The position numbers and the translations under genes were made by a program. The notes under the pieces were generated by a model, which did no database searches, was not told where the DNA came from, and worked only from the letters and a program-made list of their open reading frames with translations. From SHZL01 sp031362985 (GTDB lineage Bacteria; Pseudomonadota; Gammaproteobacteria; Xanthomonadales; SZUA-36): a stretch of DNA of 64,000 bases. Location: positions 1 through 64,000 of the forward strand of contig JANLTO010000017.1 of the NCBI GenBank assembly GCA_031362985.1. Reading direction: 5' to 3'. This document shows, one piece after another, positions 17,448 through 26,808 of this stretch (within the stretch, counting starts at the first letter, position 1; each line of letters opens with the position of its first letter).

Positions 17448-19229
17448 TTATGGTATGCGCGCATACACTACCTTCCCGCCGAACAGCGTGGCAACGACTT
17501 TCGCATCTGAAATGCCGGCAGGGTCAATCTCGAACAAGTTCGTGTCAAGAATCACCAGGTCGCCCAGCTTGCCGACTGCTATGCTGCCGGTACTATCATC
17601 CAGGTGATTGACGTAGGCCGCGTTGATGGTTGCGGCCGCGAGGGCTTGTTCCAGCGTGATGCGTTCCTGCGGCATAAACACCGGGGTGTTGCCGGTCAGT
17701 GGCTCAACCCGGGTAACCGCCGTCTCTATGGCGAGCAGCGGATCAGGTGATGTTACGTTCCAGTCCGAACCGAAAGCAACGCGGCCTTTGGCTTGTACGA
17801 TGCTGTTGATGGGATAAGTCCAGCGATACCGCTCCGGACCCACTCGTGGCAGGGTCAACTCAGTGAGGAAACTGTCCTCGAAGGCCCACATCGGCGAGAA
17901 AGTTGCCGTGACATTAAGCTCAGCAAAGCGGCTGATGTCGGCAGGATCGACGAATTCAACATGCGCGAGGTGATGCCGCCCGTTGGTTTTGCCGTTACGC
18001 TGCTGCGCCAATTCAAAAGCTTCCAGGGCCGCGCGAACGGCCGCATCGCCGATCACGTGGATGTGCACCTGGAAGCCCAGCGCATCCAATTGCGCCACGG
18101 CCTCGTTGAATATTTCCGGCGGTATTTTCAGCTCGCCTTTGTAACCCGGCTGGTCCGTATAATCCTGTAGTAATGCCGCCGTGCGGGGCTCTACCACGCC
18201 ATCGAGGAAGAACTTCACCGTATTGGCAGTGATCAGTCCGCCGGTATAACGGTCACGGGCGGCGACGAGTCGCGGGACCTGCTCCAATCCTTGCTCATCG
18301 TCCCACAACAGGGAAATCACCGTGTGCATTTGCAATTCACCGCTGTCGGCAAACTTACGATAGGTTGCGAGTGCCTGCAGCGGGCTTTCCGGGTCCGCGC
18401 TGGCGGAGGCCTCCTGCATGGCGGTAATGCCCAGACTATGCAGGTATTCGATCGCACGTTGCATGCCGGCATCACGCTGGCTGGCCGGGGGCGGTGGCAC
18501 GTGCGCCCGAATCAGGTCCATGGCGGATTCCTGGAAACTTCCCACTGCCTCACCGGTGGCCGGGTCGCGGTCGATGCGACCATTGGGCGGGTCGGGGGTT
18601 TCGGCGGTAATCCCGGCGATCTCCAGCGCGCGGCTGTTGGCCCAGGCCGTATGGCCATCAGCGGAGGAAAACAGCACCGGCCGGTCGCTGATCACTTCAT
18701 CGAGCAGTGCCTTGTTGGGAATGCCGCTCGGGGCGAAAGCCGTGAGCTGCCAGCCGCCACCGATGATCCACTCGCGATCCGGCATGGAGGTTTTGCATTC
18801 CCCGACCTTGTTCAAATAGGTCTGCACGGTTGAGGGCAGGATATCCAGGCTGCAATCAAAATAATCCAGGCCCGACGTGTAGGGATGCGCATGCGCATCC
18901 TGGAAACCGGGCAGAACCAAACCGCCGGGTTGGGACAGCACGGTGGTGTCCGGCCCGGTCAATTCATCCACCTGCGCGTTGGTGCCTACGAGCACAATCA
19001 ATCCATCCCGGATCGCCACGGCCTCTGCCCAGGGTTGCTGCGGGTCGAGGGTATAGACCCTCGCGTCCCGCACTACTACATCGGCAAATTCGGCGGCATT
19101 GGCCACGGCCGGTCCGTCAGCAGGCTGTGCGGCAGCAACAGATTCAGCTTGCGGACCGGCTTGCGGACCGCAGGCAGAAAGCATGAGTGCAGCCAGACCC
19201 AAACAAATCATGGAGTGGAATGATTTCAT
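17448..19229 (-). CDS. Lipoprotein amidohydrolase (Amidohydro_3, YtcJ-like)
   Basis: A 593-residue metal-dependent hydrolase. The N-terminus MKSFHSMICLGLAALMLSAC has a lipobox (LSAC), so the protein is probably a lipoprotein facing the periplasm. The mature part shows the amidohydrolase ligands: FQDAHAHP (HxH), a second-strand VHIHVIGD, HHLAHVEF, and FGSDWNVTSPDP with the catalytic Asp. Such enzymes hydrolyse amide or ester bonds of small molecules; the substrate is unknown. ATG 19229 was picked because GAGGT lies four bases upstream and it gives the clean lipoprotein signal. The stop is five bases from the repeat cluster. Confidence 0.9.
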   Translation of the reverse strand: MKSFHSMICLGLAALMLSACGPQAGPQAESVAAAQPADGPAVANAAEFADVVVRDARVYTLDPQQPWAEAVAIRDGLIVLVGTNAQVDELTGPDTTVLSQPGGLVLPGFQDAHAHPYTSGLDYFDCSLDILPSTVQTYLNKVGECKTSMPDREWIIGGGWQLTAFAPSGIPNKALLDEVISDRPVLFSSADGHTAWANSRALEIAGITAETPDPPNGRIDRDPATGEAVGSFQESAMDLIRAHVPPPPASQRDAGMQRAIEYLHSLGITAMQEASASADPESPLQALATYRKFADSGELQMHTVISLLWDDEQGLEQVPRLVAARDRYTGGLITANTVKFFLDGVVEPRTAALLQDYTDQPGYKGELKIPPEIFNEAVAQLDALGFQVHIHVIGDAAVRAALEAFELAQQRNGKTNGRHHLAHVEFVDPADISRFAELNVTATFSPMWAFEDSFLTELTLPRVGPERYRWTYPINSIVQAKGRVAFGSDWNVTSPDPLLAIETAVTRVEPLTGNTPVFMPQERITLEQALAAATINAAYVNHLDDSTGSIAVGKLGDLVILDTNLFEIDPAGISDAKVVATLFGGKVVYARIP

Positions 19230-19317
19230 AATGACCTCAAAGTAGAGTTTGCCCAAGTTCAGTTTCCCGCGGTAAGTGTTCCGGCATCAGGGGTTCTTGC
19301 CCGTAAGGGGCGCGCAA

Positions 19318-20502
19318 TCAGGGCGAGCGTGCGGCCAGTTTCGTGCCCGGCTTGGCCAACGCCAGCTCCCAGAAACGCGTCGTGAGGGAGCTGATGTTGT
19401 TACTTTCGACATTCATCAATACCACGATTCCGATGTTGTGGCTGGCCGACCAGGCGACATCCGCACGGTAACCGGACACCCAGCCGCTGTGATAGGCAAT
19501 TTCCTCCTCACCCACCTGGTACACACGCCAACCGAGGCCGTAGTGTGCATCAGTGAGGATAGTCTTCCAATCCTTGTGCTGCAGGCTGCGCGGAGTTCTC
19601 ACCCTTGGCTGCACCACCATGTTGATGACTTCCGGCGATATGACCAGCGGGTTTGCCCCCAGCTGCGCCATCACCCACTTGCTCATGTCGTCGATGCTGG
19701 CATTCACGCCGGCGGCGGGCGCCACGTTGTAGTAGTTGGGCCGCACCTTCACGGTTATCCACGAACCCTTGTTTTTGACGTGGGGCTGCGCGCGGTTGTG
19801 ACTGGCCATAAACGCATCAAAACCGACGGACGCGGTGTACATGTCCAGAGGTTTGAAAATGCGCTGTTGCAGCAGGTTGGCATAGGAGTTGGCGCTGACT
19901 TTTTCCACCACCGGCTGGATCAGGCTAAAGACGCTGTTCTGGTAGGAGTAGCAATCGCCGGGTGCGCAGGTCAGGGTCAGTTCCGCCATCCGTAGCTGGA
20001 TTTCCGCGGCAGGCACGCCCTCTTCGAGCAGATTGTCATACGCATGGGAGACCAGCCCTGTGCTTTGTCCAAGAAGATTCTGGATTTGAATTTTGCTGGC
20101 ATCGCCCTTGATGTGAAACGCCGGCAGGTACTCGGTAACCGGATCATCCAATGACAGTATGCCTTCCTGCACCATCTGGGCTGTGAGCTCGGCGGCAAAT
20201 GTTTTCGAAACCGAGGCGAGGCGGAATACGGTGTCGGTGTTGATACGCTGCTTGCGGTTGGTATCGGTGAACCCCGCAATTCCCATGCGAATCACATGTT
20301 CCTTCGACACCACCGCGTAGGCGGCACCGAGAACCCTATCCTCTGTAACCTGCTGCCTGAACCAGCCTTCGAATTTATCGGCCAGTGCCTGCTGGGGGGA
20401 AGGCACGCCCGCTGCCAGGGCACTGGAGCAGGCCGGCAAGCAGCTGGCTATGGTTGTGGCTATCAAAGCCGCGAGGAAGGGAGCGAAATGTCTGTGTCTC
20501 AT
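19318..20502 (-). CDS. Beta-lactamase-family serine hydrolase
   Basis: A 394-residue penicillin-binding-protein-like hydrolase. An N-terminal signal (lipobox-like IASC near residue 20) sends it across the inner membrane. Catalytic elements are SVSK (S-x-x-K) near residue 97, YSYQN as the Y-x-N motif near 186, and YHSGW (H-x-G) near 350. Class C-like members act as esterases, peptidases or D-aminopeptidases; the substrate is unknown. It overlaps the preceding STAS gene by four bases (ATGA), so translation is likely coupled. Confidence 0.9.
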   Translation of the reverse strand: MRHRHFAPFLAALIATTIASCLPACSSALAAGVPSPQQALADKFEGWFRQQVTEDRVLGAAYAVVSKEHVIRMGIAGFTDTNRKQRINTDTVFRLASVSKTFAAELTAQMVQEGILSLDDPVTEYLPAFHIKGDASKIQIQNLLGQSTGLVSHAYDNLLEEGVPAAEIQLRMAELTLTCAPGDCYSYQNSVFSLIQPVVEKVSANSYANLLQQRIFKPLDMYTASVGFDAFMASHNRAQPHVKNKGSWITVKVRPNYYNVAPAAGVNASIDDMSKWVMAQLGANPLVISPEVINMVVQPRVRTPRSLQHKDWKTILTDAHYGLGWRVYQVGEEEIAYHSGWVSGYRADVAWSASHNIGIVVLMNVESNNISSLTTRFWELALAKPGTKLAARSP

Positions 20503-20870
20503 GCTGTGGCTTCGCCGCGTGCAAGGAAGCTAACGGCGCTGCGAACGGCCTCGCTGCGGCTATCGAACAATTCCGATTCACGCACCCGGTCGAGGATACC
20601 GAGGTGGCCTAGCAGTCGGGCAACAGGGAAAGTCATGCCGACTATGATGACATGTTTGCGTTCATCTGCGGCCCGCTGTATCACTTCCCCCAATGCCAGC
20701 GCTGCGCTGCCGGCCACGCGCGGGACATCCAGCAGGCCGATGATCAGCACGCGGTAGTCGCCGATGGCGGCGAAGCGACGGGGCAACTCATTGAGACCTT
20801 CAGACAGGTCGCCGCGAAAATTCGCAAGCGAAAGGGTGTTGGGGCGTAACAACAACAGGTGATCAGCCAT
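20499..20870 (-). CDS. Stand-alone STAS-domain protein
   Basis: About 123 residues that read as a STAS fold like the cytosolic tail of SulP anion transporters: a strand near DYRVLIIGLLDVPRVAGSAA, a helix ALALGEVIQRA, HVIIVGMTFPVARLLGHLG and FDSRSEAVRSAV. There is no transporter part in front, so it is either a free-standing STAS regulator or a remnant. The ATG at 20870 was chosen; an ATG at 20888 adds six residues, and neither has a clear ribosome site. The stop overlaps the start of the serine hydrolase gene. Confidence 0.7.
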   Translation of the reverse strand: MADHLLLLRPNTLSLANFRGDLSEGLNELPRRFAAIGDYRVLIIGLLDVPRVAGSAALALGEVIQRAADERKHVIIVGMTFPVARLLGHLGILDRVRESELFDSRSEAVRSAVSFLARGEATA

Positions 20871-20997
20871 GCCGCAGATTATAGTCATAGCCTGTCGAAC
20901 TCAGCAAAGTATCCCGGGCGTTTTTCTGCCGGGCGGTTGATTCCACGACTGATCTGCTATATTGCCCAACCATCAAGATTACAAAGCCCGGCAACCT

Positions 20998-23900
20998 ATG
21001 ACAACAGCAGCGGGACAGGCAACAGGCCATCAGGGTCAACTTCTTGTCACCGTGATCGTTCCTGTGTTCAATGGAGGCTCGGACCTCGAAAAATGCCTGG
21101 CTGGAATTGCCGCCTCCACCTATCCGCCGATCGAGATCATCCTGGTCGATGATGGCTCCACCGACGGTATGACACAGGCTGTGGCAGCGCGCTATGGCGC
21201 CAGGATGATTCGACGTGAGCAGATGCAGGGGCCGGCCAGCGCACGCAATCTGGGCGCCGGTGAGGCCCGCGGCGACATCATTTTTTTCACGGATGCCGAT
21301 GTTCGTCTCGATCCTGCAGCCATCTCCATTGCAGTGCAAACCCTGGATGCCGATGCCGGATTGTGCGCCGTGTTTGGCAGTTACGATGATCAACCCGGAC
21401 ATGCATCTTTCCTTTCGCAGTACCGCAACCTGTTTCACCACTGGGTGCATCAAACGGGTAAAGCGGAGGCGTTTACTTTCTGGACTGGGTGCGGCGCCAT
21501 CCGGCGCGAGGTGTTGTTGCAGGCGGGTGGTTTCAACGTGGACTATAAACGCCCCAGCATCGAAGATATTGAACTGGGGGCACGGTTGCGCGCATCCGGA
21601 AACCGCATCCGGCTGGAAAAGACCATGCTCGGCCAGCATATGAAACGCTGGACCTTCTGGAATATGCTCAAGACGGACATTTTCCACCGGGGTATACCGT
21701 GGATGGGGCTGGTACTGCGTGAGGGCCACGCGGCCAGTGATCTCAACCTGAACCTCAGTTCCCGTTTTGCCACGTTCCTGGCCGGGCTGTTTGGCCTGTC
21801 CCTGCTGGTTTTCCCGTTCGCCGGACAGTTAGCGGCCCTTTGGCCCGCGCTGGCATTGCTGCTGGCCGGAGCGATTTGCGCGTGGCTCACTAACCCGTCT
21901 GGCAAGAGTTCCGGATCGGTGTTTTGCACAGCCCTGGCGATCTTGCTGCCCGCCGCTGCCTACGGGCTTGCGCCCAACCCCTGGGCCGCGGTGCCCCTGG
22001 CTATCATCCTTGCAATGATCTGGGCTCAACTGCCTTTTTATCGCTACCTGGTGCAAAAGCGCAGCAGCGCGTTTGCCATCGCAGTGGTGCCCATGCAGGT
22101 GCTGTTTTTCCTCGGTTGTGTGGTTGCAGTTCCCTTCGGGATTGTCCTGCATCTGTTCAACCGCCCCCGGTGCGTAAAATTAATTTCGTTGACAGCTCTC
22201 GCTTTTGTCTTGCTCCCCGCCCGCCTCGCCGCGGCCCCGGGTGCTGCCCCGGGTACCGCTCCCGGCTTAGGCCCATCAACCATGTACTCAAGTGTGGCCC
22301 AGGTGCATCCGCAAGATGCAGCCATCCCGGCCACGGCAGAGTCCGAAGCCGGGGATGACGTGGTGTTCCAATTACCGCAGATCATCGTTGAGGGCAAAAA
22401 GCCCGAGGTACCGCCGTCCCTGATCGTGCGCAAGCTGGACATTGAGGACTTCGTCGCCACCAATTCCCATACCGTGGGCGAGGCGCTGACCTACGTGCCT
22501 GGGGTAAACGTTCAATATGGCGGAACTTCGGGTGATGCCCGGGCCTGGGTTCGCGGCTATCGGGACCGCGACGTACTGGTGCTATTTGACGGCATTCCAG
22601 TGGCATCCGGATTCGAGGGCACCATTGACCTTAATGAGATTGCGGTGCAACGGGTGGCGTCCATAGACGTGATCAAGAGTGCACCTTCGGTTATTTACGG
22701 CACTAACGCGGTGGGCGGTGTTATCTCCATTGTTCCTGCCGCCGGTGTTAGCGGATCTTTCCTCGATGGCACTTTGGAGCTGGGCGGCGATGATGAGCGG
22801 TTTGCTCACGCCAGCGGCGGAAGCGGCAACGGCAATGTCAGTTTCGCCCTGTCGGCACAGTACCAGTCGGCAGATGACTATTCCCTGTCGGATAACTACG
22901 AGCCCGAGGTCAGTCAACCGGAGGGTGACCGCATCAACAGCGACTACGAGCGCAGCAGCCTGTTTTTTCAATTCGATGCCCTGGAATCGCCACTGGGGCA
23001 CGCGTCTTTTTTTTACAACCTGGCCAATGCGCACAAGGGCCTGCCCATTGAATCCGACATAGATGACCCGGATTATGAACGCCTGACGGAGTCAAAGCGG
23101 CAGACCATGGGCCTGTCTAACCAGTTTGGCGCGATACCGCTCGCGCTGAAGCTTTACTACAACTCCTACGACAGCGAACTGACTTCGTACACAGACCCCG
23201 ATTACAGCTACATTGATGACGTGGAATCCAACGAGGACTACTCCTACGGGGGCAATCTGTATTCCACGCTTGAGACATCGAACACCAATACCCTGATCCT
23301 CAGCACCGGTGCACAGACCGACGTGTTCACAGGCGCAGGCCAGTTGGAGGACGGCAACAAAGCCGAGCTGACCACCTACACTCTGGCGGCCGAAGACGAG
23401 TACTGGATCACGCAGAAACTGTCGCTGGCCGCGGGGGGAATTTTCGCTTACTTCGATCAAACGCAACTGAACCAGGCCAGCAGCAAATTCAACCCGCAAA
23501 TCGCCCTGGGCTGGCAGGTCACACCGCGGGTGTCACTGCACGGCTCAATCGCACAACGCACCCGCTTCCCGAAACTGCGTGAATTGTACCGGCGGCGTTA
23601 CGGTAACCCCGACCTCGATCCCCAGACTGCCGTTAATTCCGAGGTCGGCGTCCTGTTCCAGTACGGCAGGAGCTGGAGCACTGACCTTGCCCTGTTTCAC
23701 AGCAACATTGACGGTTTGATTGAACGGGCAGACCGGCGTGCCCTGTACACCAACTTCGAGCCCGTCACCATTGACGGCATCGAAACCGCAACCAGTGGCT
23801 GGATCAGCGATGCGTTCTTTACCCGCCTGGCTTATACCTACATCAATGCGACTGAAGACCTGCCCGACGGCGGCAGCCGTCAACTGCGCAGCCGGCCGAA

Positions 23901-24180
23901 GCACACCGCGATTGCAGAGCTGCGTTATATTTTTCCAGCAGCAGTGACCGTTTCCCTCAGCGGCATTTATGTCTCCGGACTGTACGACCTCGACCCCGAC
24001 GGACTCTACACACGCCTACCTGGCTACTTTGTTGCCACGGCCAAGGCTATTTGGGAGTTTAGCGATCACTACGAAGCCTACCTGGCCTTGTCGAATGTCG
24101 GTGATGCCGACTACATGCAACGGCTGGGGGACCCGCGCGAAGGCCGCCGGCTGATGCTGGGTGTGAATTGCGGATTCTGA
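20998..24180 (+). CDS. Joined frame: GT2 glycosyltransferase + TonB-dependent receptor
   Basis: One open frame of 1060 codons encodes two unrelated proteins. Residues 1-391 are a membrane family 2 glycosyltransferase: VTVIVPVFNGG, LVDDGSTDG, FFTDADV, CGAIRREVLLQAGGF, SIEDIELG, then three C-terminal hydrophobic regions. From residue 393 a signal-peptide-like stretch (VKLISLTALAFVLLPARLAAA) leads to a plug domain (IIVEGKKPEV, GVNVQYGG, IDVIKSAPSVIYGTNAVGGVI) and a beta barrel ending in Phe, as in outer-membrane receptors. The join is at an AAAA run (22176-22179). With three A, the first gene would stop at TAA (22181-22183) and the second would start at GTG 22170 with MRKLISLTALAF. Two genes are therefore likely. 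ATG 20998 was preferred over TTG 20962. The GT2 half closely resembles the GT2 half of the 43-45 kb enzyme. Confidence 0.85.
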   Translation: MTTAAGQATGHQGQLLVTVIVPVFNGGSDLEKCLAGIAASTYPPIEIILVDDGSTDGMTQAVAARYGARMIRREQMQGPASARNLGAGEARGDIIFFTDADVRLDPAAISIAVQTLDADAGLCAVFGSYDDQPGHASFLSQYRNLFHHWVHQTGKAEAFTFWTGCGAIRREVLLQAGGFNVDYKRPSIEDIELGARLRASGNRIRLEKTMLGQHMKRWTFWNMLKTDIFHRGIPWMGLVLREGHAASDLNLNLSSRFATFLAGLFGLSLLVFPFAGQLAALWPALALLLAGAICAWLTNPSGKSSGSVFCTALAILLPAAAYGLAPNPWAAVPLAIILAMIWAQLPFYRYLVQKRSSAFAIAVVPMQVLFFLGCVVAVPFGIVLHLFNRPRCVKLISLTALAFVLLPARLAAAPGAAPGTAPGLGPSTMYSSVAQVHPQDAAIPATAESEAGDDVVFQLPQIIVEGKKPEVPPSLIVRKLDIEDFVATNSHTVGEALTYVPGVNVQYGGTSGDARAWVRGYRDRDVLVLFDGIPVASGFEGTIDLNEIAVQRVASIDVIKSAPSVIYGTNAVGGVISIVPAAGVSGSFLDGTLELGGDDERFAHASGGSGNGNVSFALSAQYQSADDYSLSDNYEPEVSQPEGDRINSDYERSSLFFQFDALESPLGHASFFYNLANAHKGLPIESDIDDPDYERLTESKRQTMGLSNQFGAIPLALKLYYNSYDSELTSYTDPDYSYIDDVESNEDYSYGGNLYSTLETSNTNTLILSTGAQTDVFTGAGQLEDGNKAELTTYTLAAEDEYWITQKLSLAAGGIFAYFDQTQLNQASSKFNPQIALGWQVTPRVSLHGSIAQRTRFPKLRELYRRRYGNPDLDPQTAVNSEVGVLFQYGRSWSTDLALFHSNIDGLIERADRRALYTNFEPVTIDGIETATSGWISDAFFTRLAYTYINATEDLPDGGSRQLRSRPKHTAIAELRYIFPAAVTVSLSGIYVSGLYDLDPDGLYTRLPGYFVATAKAIWEFSDHYEAYLALSNVGDADYMQRLGDPREGRRLMLGVNCGF
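22170..22191 (+). other. Probable frameshift junction between GT2 and receptor genes
   Basis: Removing one A from the run 22176-22179 changes the upstream frame to end ...RCVN-stop and gives the downstream frame a GTG start at 22170 followed by RKLISLTALAFVLLPA, a standard signal peptide with a basic n-region. Both effects come from the same single base. A sequencing or assembly error, a real mutation, or polymerase slippage on the A run would each fit. Confidence 0.75.
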
Positions 24181-25280
24181 TTTTGCTCCAGTTCCCGGGT
24201 CGACAGAATTTCTGCTTGCGCTGGGGCGTGTGCTTTGGCCTGGCCTTGCTCCTGACAACGTGCCCAATGCCCACGCTTCGGGCCAGTGATGCTTCCCCCG
24301 GATGTACGGCGCTTGCCGGCAAAACCATACGCTGGGTCGTACCGTCGCAGCCGGGTGGTGGATACGATGCCTATTCGCGCCTGCTGCAACCGTTCCTCGA
24401 ACACTCGTTGGCAGCCCGTCTGCTGATCGAAAACCTGCACGATGCGGGTGGCATTGTTGCCGCCGTGACCATACGCGATGCTGCAGCGGATGGAACCACA
24501 CTCGGCATCATCAATGCTTCCGGTTTGCTCGCGGCGCACGCAATTGAAGGTCAGCTTGCACCCGATCCCGCCACCGACTTCACTGTGCTTGGGCAGATTG
24601 CCAGTAACCACATGGTGGTGTTTGCCGGCCGGGATTCGGGCCTGAAGGACATCCATGACTTGCTGCGGGTGGCGCAATCCCGCCCCATTGTCGTGGGTGT
24701 GCGAGATGCGGGCTCCTCCGGTTTCTACGCAGTGCCGGTTCTCGCCGAACTGCTGGGCATGGAGTACGCGCTGGTCAGTGGCTATGTCGGCAGTCCGGCA
24801 CGCACGCTGGCGGTGATGCGCGGCGAGATCGACATCTTCGCGGGCAATTTCGACTCCGTGAGCGGGCAGGTAAAAGCGGGGGAACTCATCCCACTACTGC
24901 AGTTAACCGAATCGGCGGACAGCACGCTGCCACAACCACAACTTGGTGGCCCGGAAGGTATCGCAAGCCAGCGGGCCGCGGCCACGGGCCGAACACCGGC
25001 GCAAGCGGAGCAATTGGCCAATGACCTGGCTGCCATTGTTGGTGCGGGGCGTTTGGTGGTTGCTCCCGTGCAGCTGCCTCACCCCATTGCGACCTGCCTG
25101 GAAAATTCACTGGCCGAAATTCTGCAAAGTGCTGAGCTTGTGGCCGCCGCACAGCAGGCACAGTTGAGCATCGACTACCAGGACAGCTTGGCGGCTTACC
25201 GGGGCTTGCAGGCGGGCGCCCGGGGAGTGGAGCAGTTTCACGACCTGATCCAGGCCGCCATCGAACAGGCACGGGAGTAG
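24168..25280 (+). CDS. tctC: Tripartite tricarboxylate transporter substrate-binding protein (TctC/Bug)
   Basis: A 370-residue periplasmic binding protein of the Bug family. An export signal (hydrophobic GVCFGLALLLTT) is followed by KTIRWVVPSQPGGGYDAYSR, the family's ligand-loop signature, then ARLLIENLHDAGG and AAADGTTLGIIN. It captures a carboxylate or related small molecule for the TctA/TctB permease encoded next. The start is probably TTG 24168, which overlaps the receptor gene's end by 13 bases; TTG 24216 is an alternative. The order receptor-TctC-TctA-TctB suggests one operon spanning both membranes. Confidence 0.88.
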   Translation: MRILILLQFPGRQNFCLRWGVCFGLALLLTTCPMPTLRASDASPGCTALAGKTIRWVVPSQPGGGYDAYSRLLQPFLEHSLAARLLIENLHDAGGIVAAVTIRDAAADGTTLGIINASGLLAAHAIEGQLAPDPATDFTVLGQIASNHMVVFAGRDSGLKDIHDLLRVAQSRPIVVGVRDAGSSGFYAVPVLAELLGMEYALVSGYVGSPARTLAVMRGEIDIFAGNFDSVSGQVKAGELIPLLQLTESADSTLPQPQLGGPEGIASQRAAATGRTPAQAEQLANDLAAIVGAGRLVVAPVQLPHPIATCLENSLAEILQSAELVAAAQQAQLSIDYQDSLAAYRGLQAGARGVEQFHDLIQAAIEQARE

Positions 25281-25290
25281 CCCCCGCGTT

Positions 25291-26808
25291 ATGGACATAT
25301 CCGTGCTCTCCGCCGCCCAGGAAGGACTTGGCCTGGTGCTGTCCTGGCCGTATATCCTGTATCCGGTGGCCGGGACCTTGCTGGCGATGGTGTTTTCGGC
25401 CAGCCCGGGCTTGAACAGTTCCAGCCTGATGGCCCTGGCCATTCCGGTGACCTATGCCTGGGATCCACTGGCCGTGATGCTGCTGTTTGGCGCCTTCGTA
25501 GGCGGCGCCACCTTCATGGGTTCCATGACCGCCATCCTGTTCAACATTCCGGGCAAGGCACAGAACGCGGTAACCTTGCTGGACGGCTATCCCATGACCG
25601 AGCAGGGCCGGGCAAAAACCGCTATCGGCTGCGCTGCGACTTCCTCCGCGCTGGGGTCGACGTTTGGTATTTTCTTCCTGATCGCGCTGATTCCATTGAT
25701 GCGCCAGGCAGCTGTCGCGCTGGGGCCGCCGGAGTACCTGATGCTGGCCATCTGGGGGCTGACCATGCTGGCTGCCCTCACCGGGAATTCCCTGCTCAAG
25801 GGACTGGCTGCAGCCGGCATCGGTCTGTCGCTGGCGATGATTGGTTACGACCCGCGCACGGCTGAATTGCGCCTTACCTTCGGCCTGGATTACCTGCGCG
25901 ACGGTCTCAGCCTGGTGCCGGTATTCCTCGGGCTGTTCACCCTCGCCGAGGTGATCGACCTGATCGTCAGCGGTCGTGAAACGGTGTCGGGCCGGCTCAA
26001 AGCGCGAGCGCTTGGCGGCAGTGTCAGCGAGGGTGTGCGGTCGGTATTCAGGCATTTTGGCCTGTTCCTGCGCAGTTCGATAATTGGCACCGTGATTGGC
26101 GCTGTTCCGGGTATTGGTAGCACGGTGGCGGGATTTATCGCCTACGGCCATGCCAGCCATTCAGCCCGTGACCGTTCACAGTTTGGTCGCGGCGACATCC
26201 GCGGAGTGCTGGCGCCGGAGGCCGCGATCGATGCCAAGGACGGGGGTGCGCTGATCCCGACCCTGGCTCTCGGCATACCTGGCGGTACCGGCACCGCGGT
26301 GTTGCTTGGCGCATTAACCCTGCATGGTCTTACACCGGGCCGTGAAATGCTTACCACAAACCTGGTGCTGGTGTTCGTACTGATCTGGTCCTTGTTCCTT
26401 TCCAACTGGATCACTTCCTTGCTGGGCCTGGCCCTGGTCAACCCGATGGCGCGCCTGAGCACCATCCGGACTGCGCGTCTGGTTCCCGTCATCCTGGTGC
26501 TGGCTGTGCTGGGGGCATTGCAATACCGGGGCCTGATAGCCGACGTGATCTGCGCAGCGCTTTTCGGACTGCTCGGTTACCTGATGAAGCGCCTGGACTG
26601 GTCACGGATTCCGCTGGTCATCGCCCTCTCCCTGGCGCCCCTGTTCGAAACCAACCTGCACCTTACCTTGCGGCTGCAGGAGCTTGGACGTATCGATTTC
26701 TGGTCGCGACCGGTGGTTCTCGTGCTGGTCGCGCTGACCGTCGTCAACCTGATCCTGCCGGCCTTTCCCGGTCGCCTGCGGACCCTGCGTGGGAACCGCC
26801 AGCAGTGA
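25291..26808 (+). CDS. tctA: Tripartite tricarboxylate transporter large permease TctA
   Basis: A 505-residue membrane protein with about twelve hydrophobic helices. It carries the conserved TctA segments: FSASPGLNSSSLMALAIPVTY, FGAFVGGATFMGSMTAILFNIPGKAQNAVTLLDGYPM, and the second-half repeat ALIPTLALGIPGGTGTAVLLGAL. TctA forms the transport channel of the secondary, binding-protein-dependent TTT system. The start ATG lies ten bases after tctC. The stop overlaps the tctB start as GTGA. Confidence 0.95.
   Translation: MDISVLSAAQEGLGLVLSWPYILYPVAGTLLAMVFSASPGLNSSSLMALAIPVTYAWDPLAVMLLFGAFVGGATFMGSMTAILFNIPGKAQNAVTLLDGYPMTEQGRAKTAIGCAATSSALGSTFGIFFLIALIPLMRQAAVALGPPEYLMLAIWGLTMLAALTGNSLLKGLAAAGIGLSLAMIGYDPRTAELRLTFGLDYLRDGLSLVPVFLGLFTLAEVIDLIVSGRETVSGRLKARALGGSVSEGVRSVFRHFGLFLRSSIIGTVIGAVPGIGSTVAGFIAYGHASHSARDRSQFGRGDIRGVLAPEAAIDAKDGGALIPTLALGIPGGTGTAVLLGALTLHGLTPGREMLTTNLVLVFVLIWSLFLSNWITSLLGLALVNPMARLSTIRTARLVPVILVLAVLGALQYRGLIADVICAALFGLLGYLMKRLDWSRIPLVIALSLAPLFETNLHLTLRLQELGRIDFWSRPVVLVLVALTVVNLILPAFPGRLRTLRGNRQQ

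Noticed and set aside
20937..20963. Possible promoter TTGATT-15-TATATT before the GT2 gene
   Set aside because: Spacing of 15 is short and the match is modest; kept only as weak support for ATG 20998 over TTG 20962.
20863..21729. 288-codon minus-strand frame across the STAS-GT2 intergenic region
   Set aside because: Conflicts with the GT2 N-terminus on the other strand and with the STAS gene; composition is His/Arg-rich without motifs.
22093..24180. In-frame internal ATG (22093) or TTG (22189) as the receptor start
   Set aside because: Neither has a ribosome site. ATG 22093 would add a GT2 membrane helix, and TTG 22189 lacks a basic n-region. The GTG 22170 start with one A fewer is a far better explanation.
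24886..26160. 424-codon open frame antisense to tctC/tctA
   Set aside because: Low-complexity Gln/His/Arg-rich product with no domain; lies wholly opposite well-supported transporter genes in GC-rich DNA.
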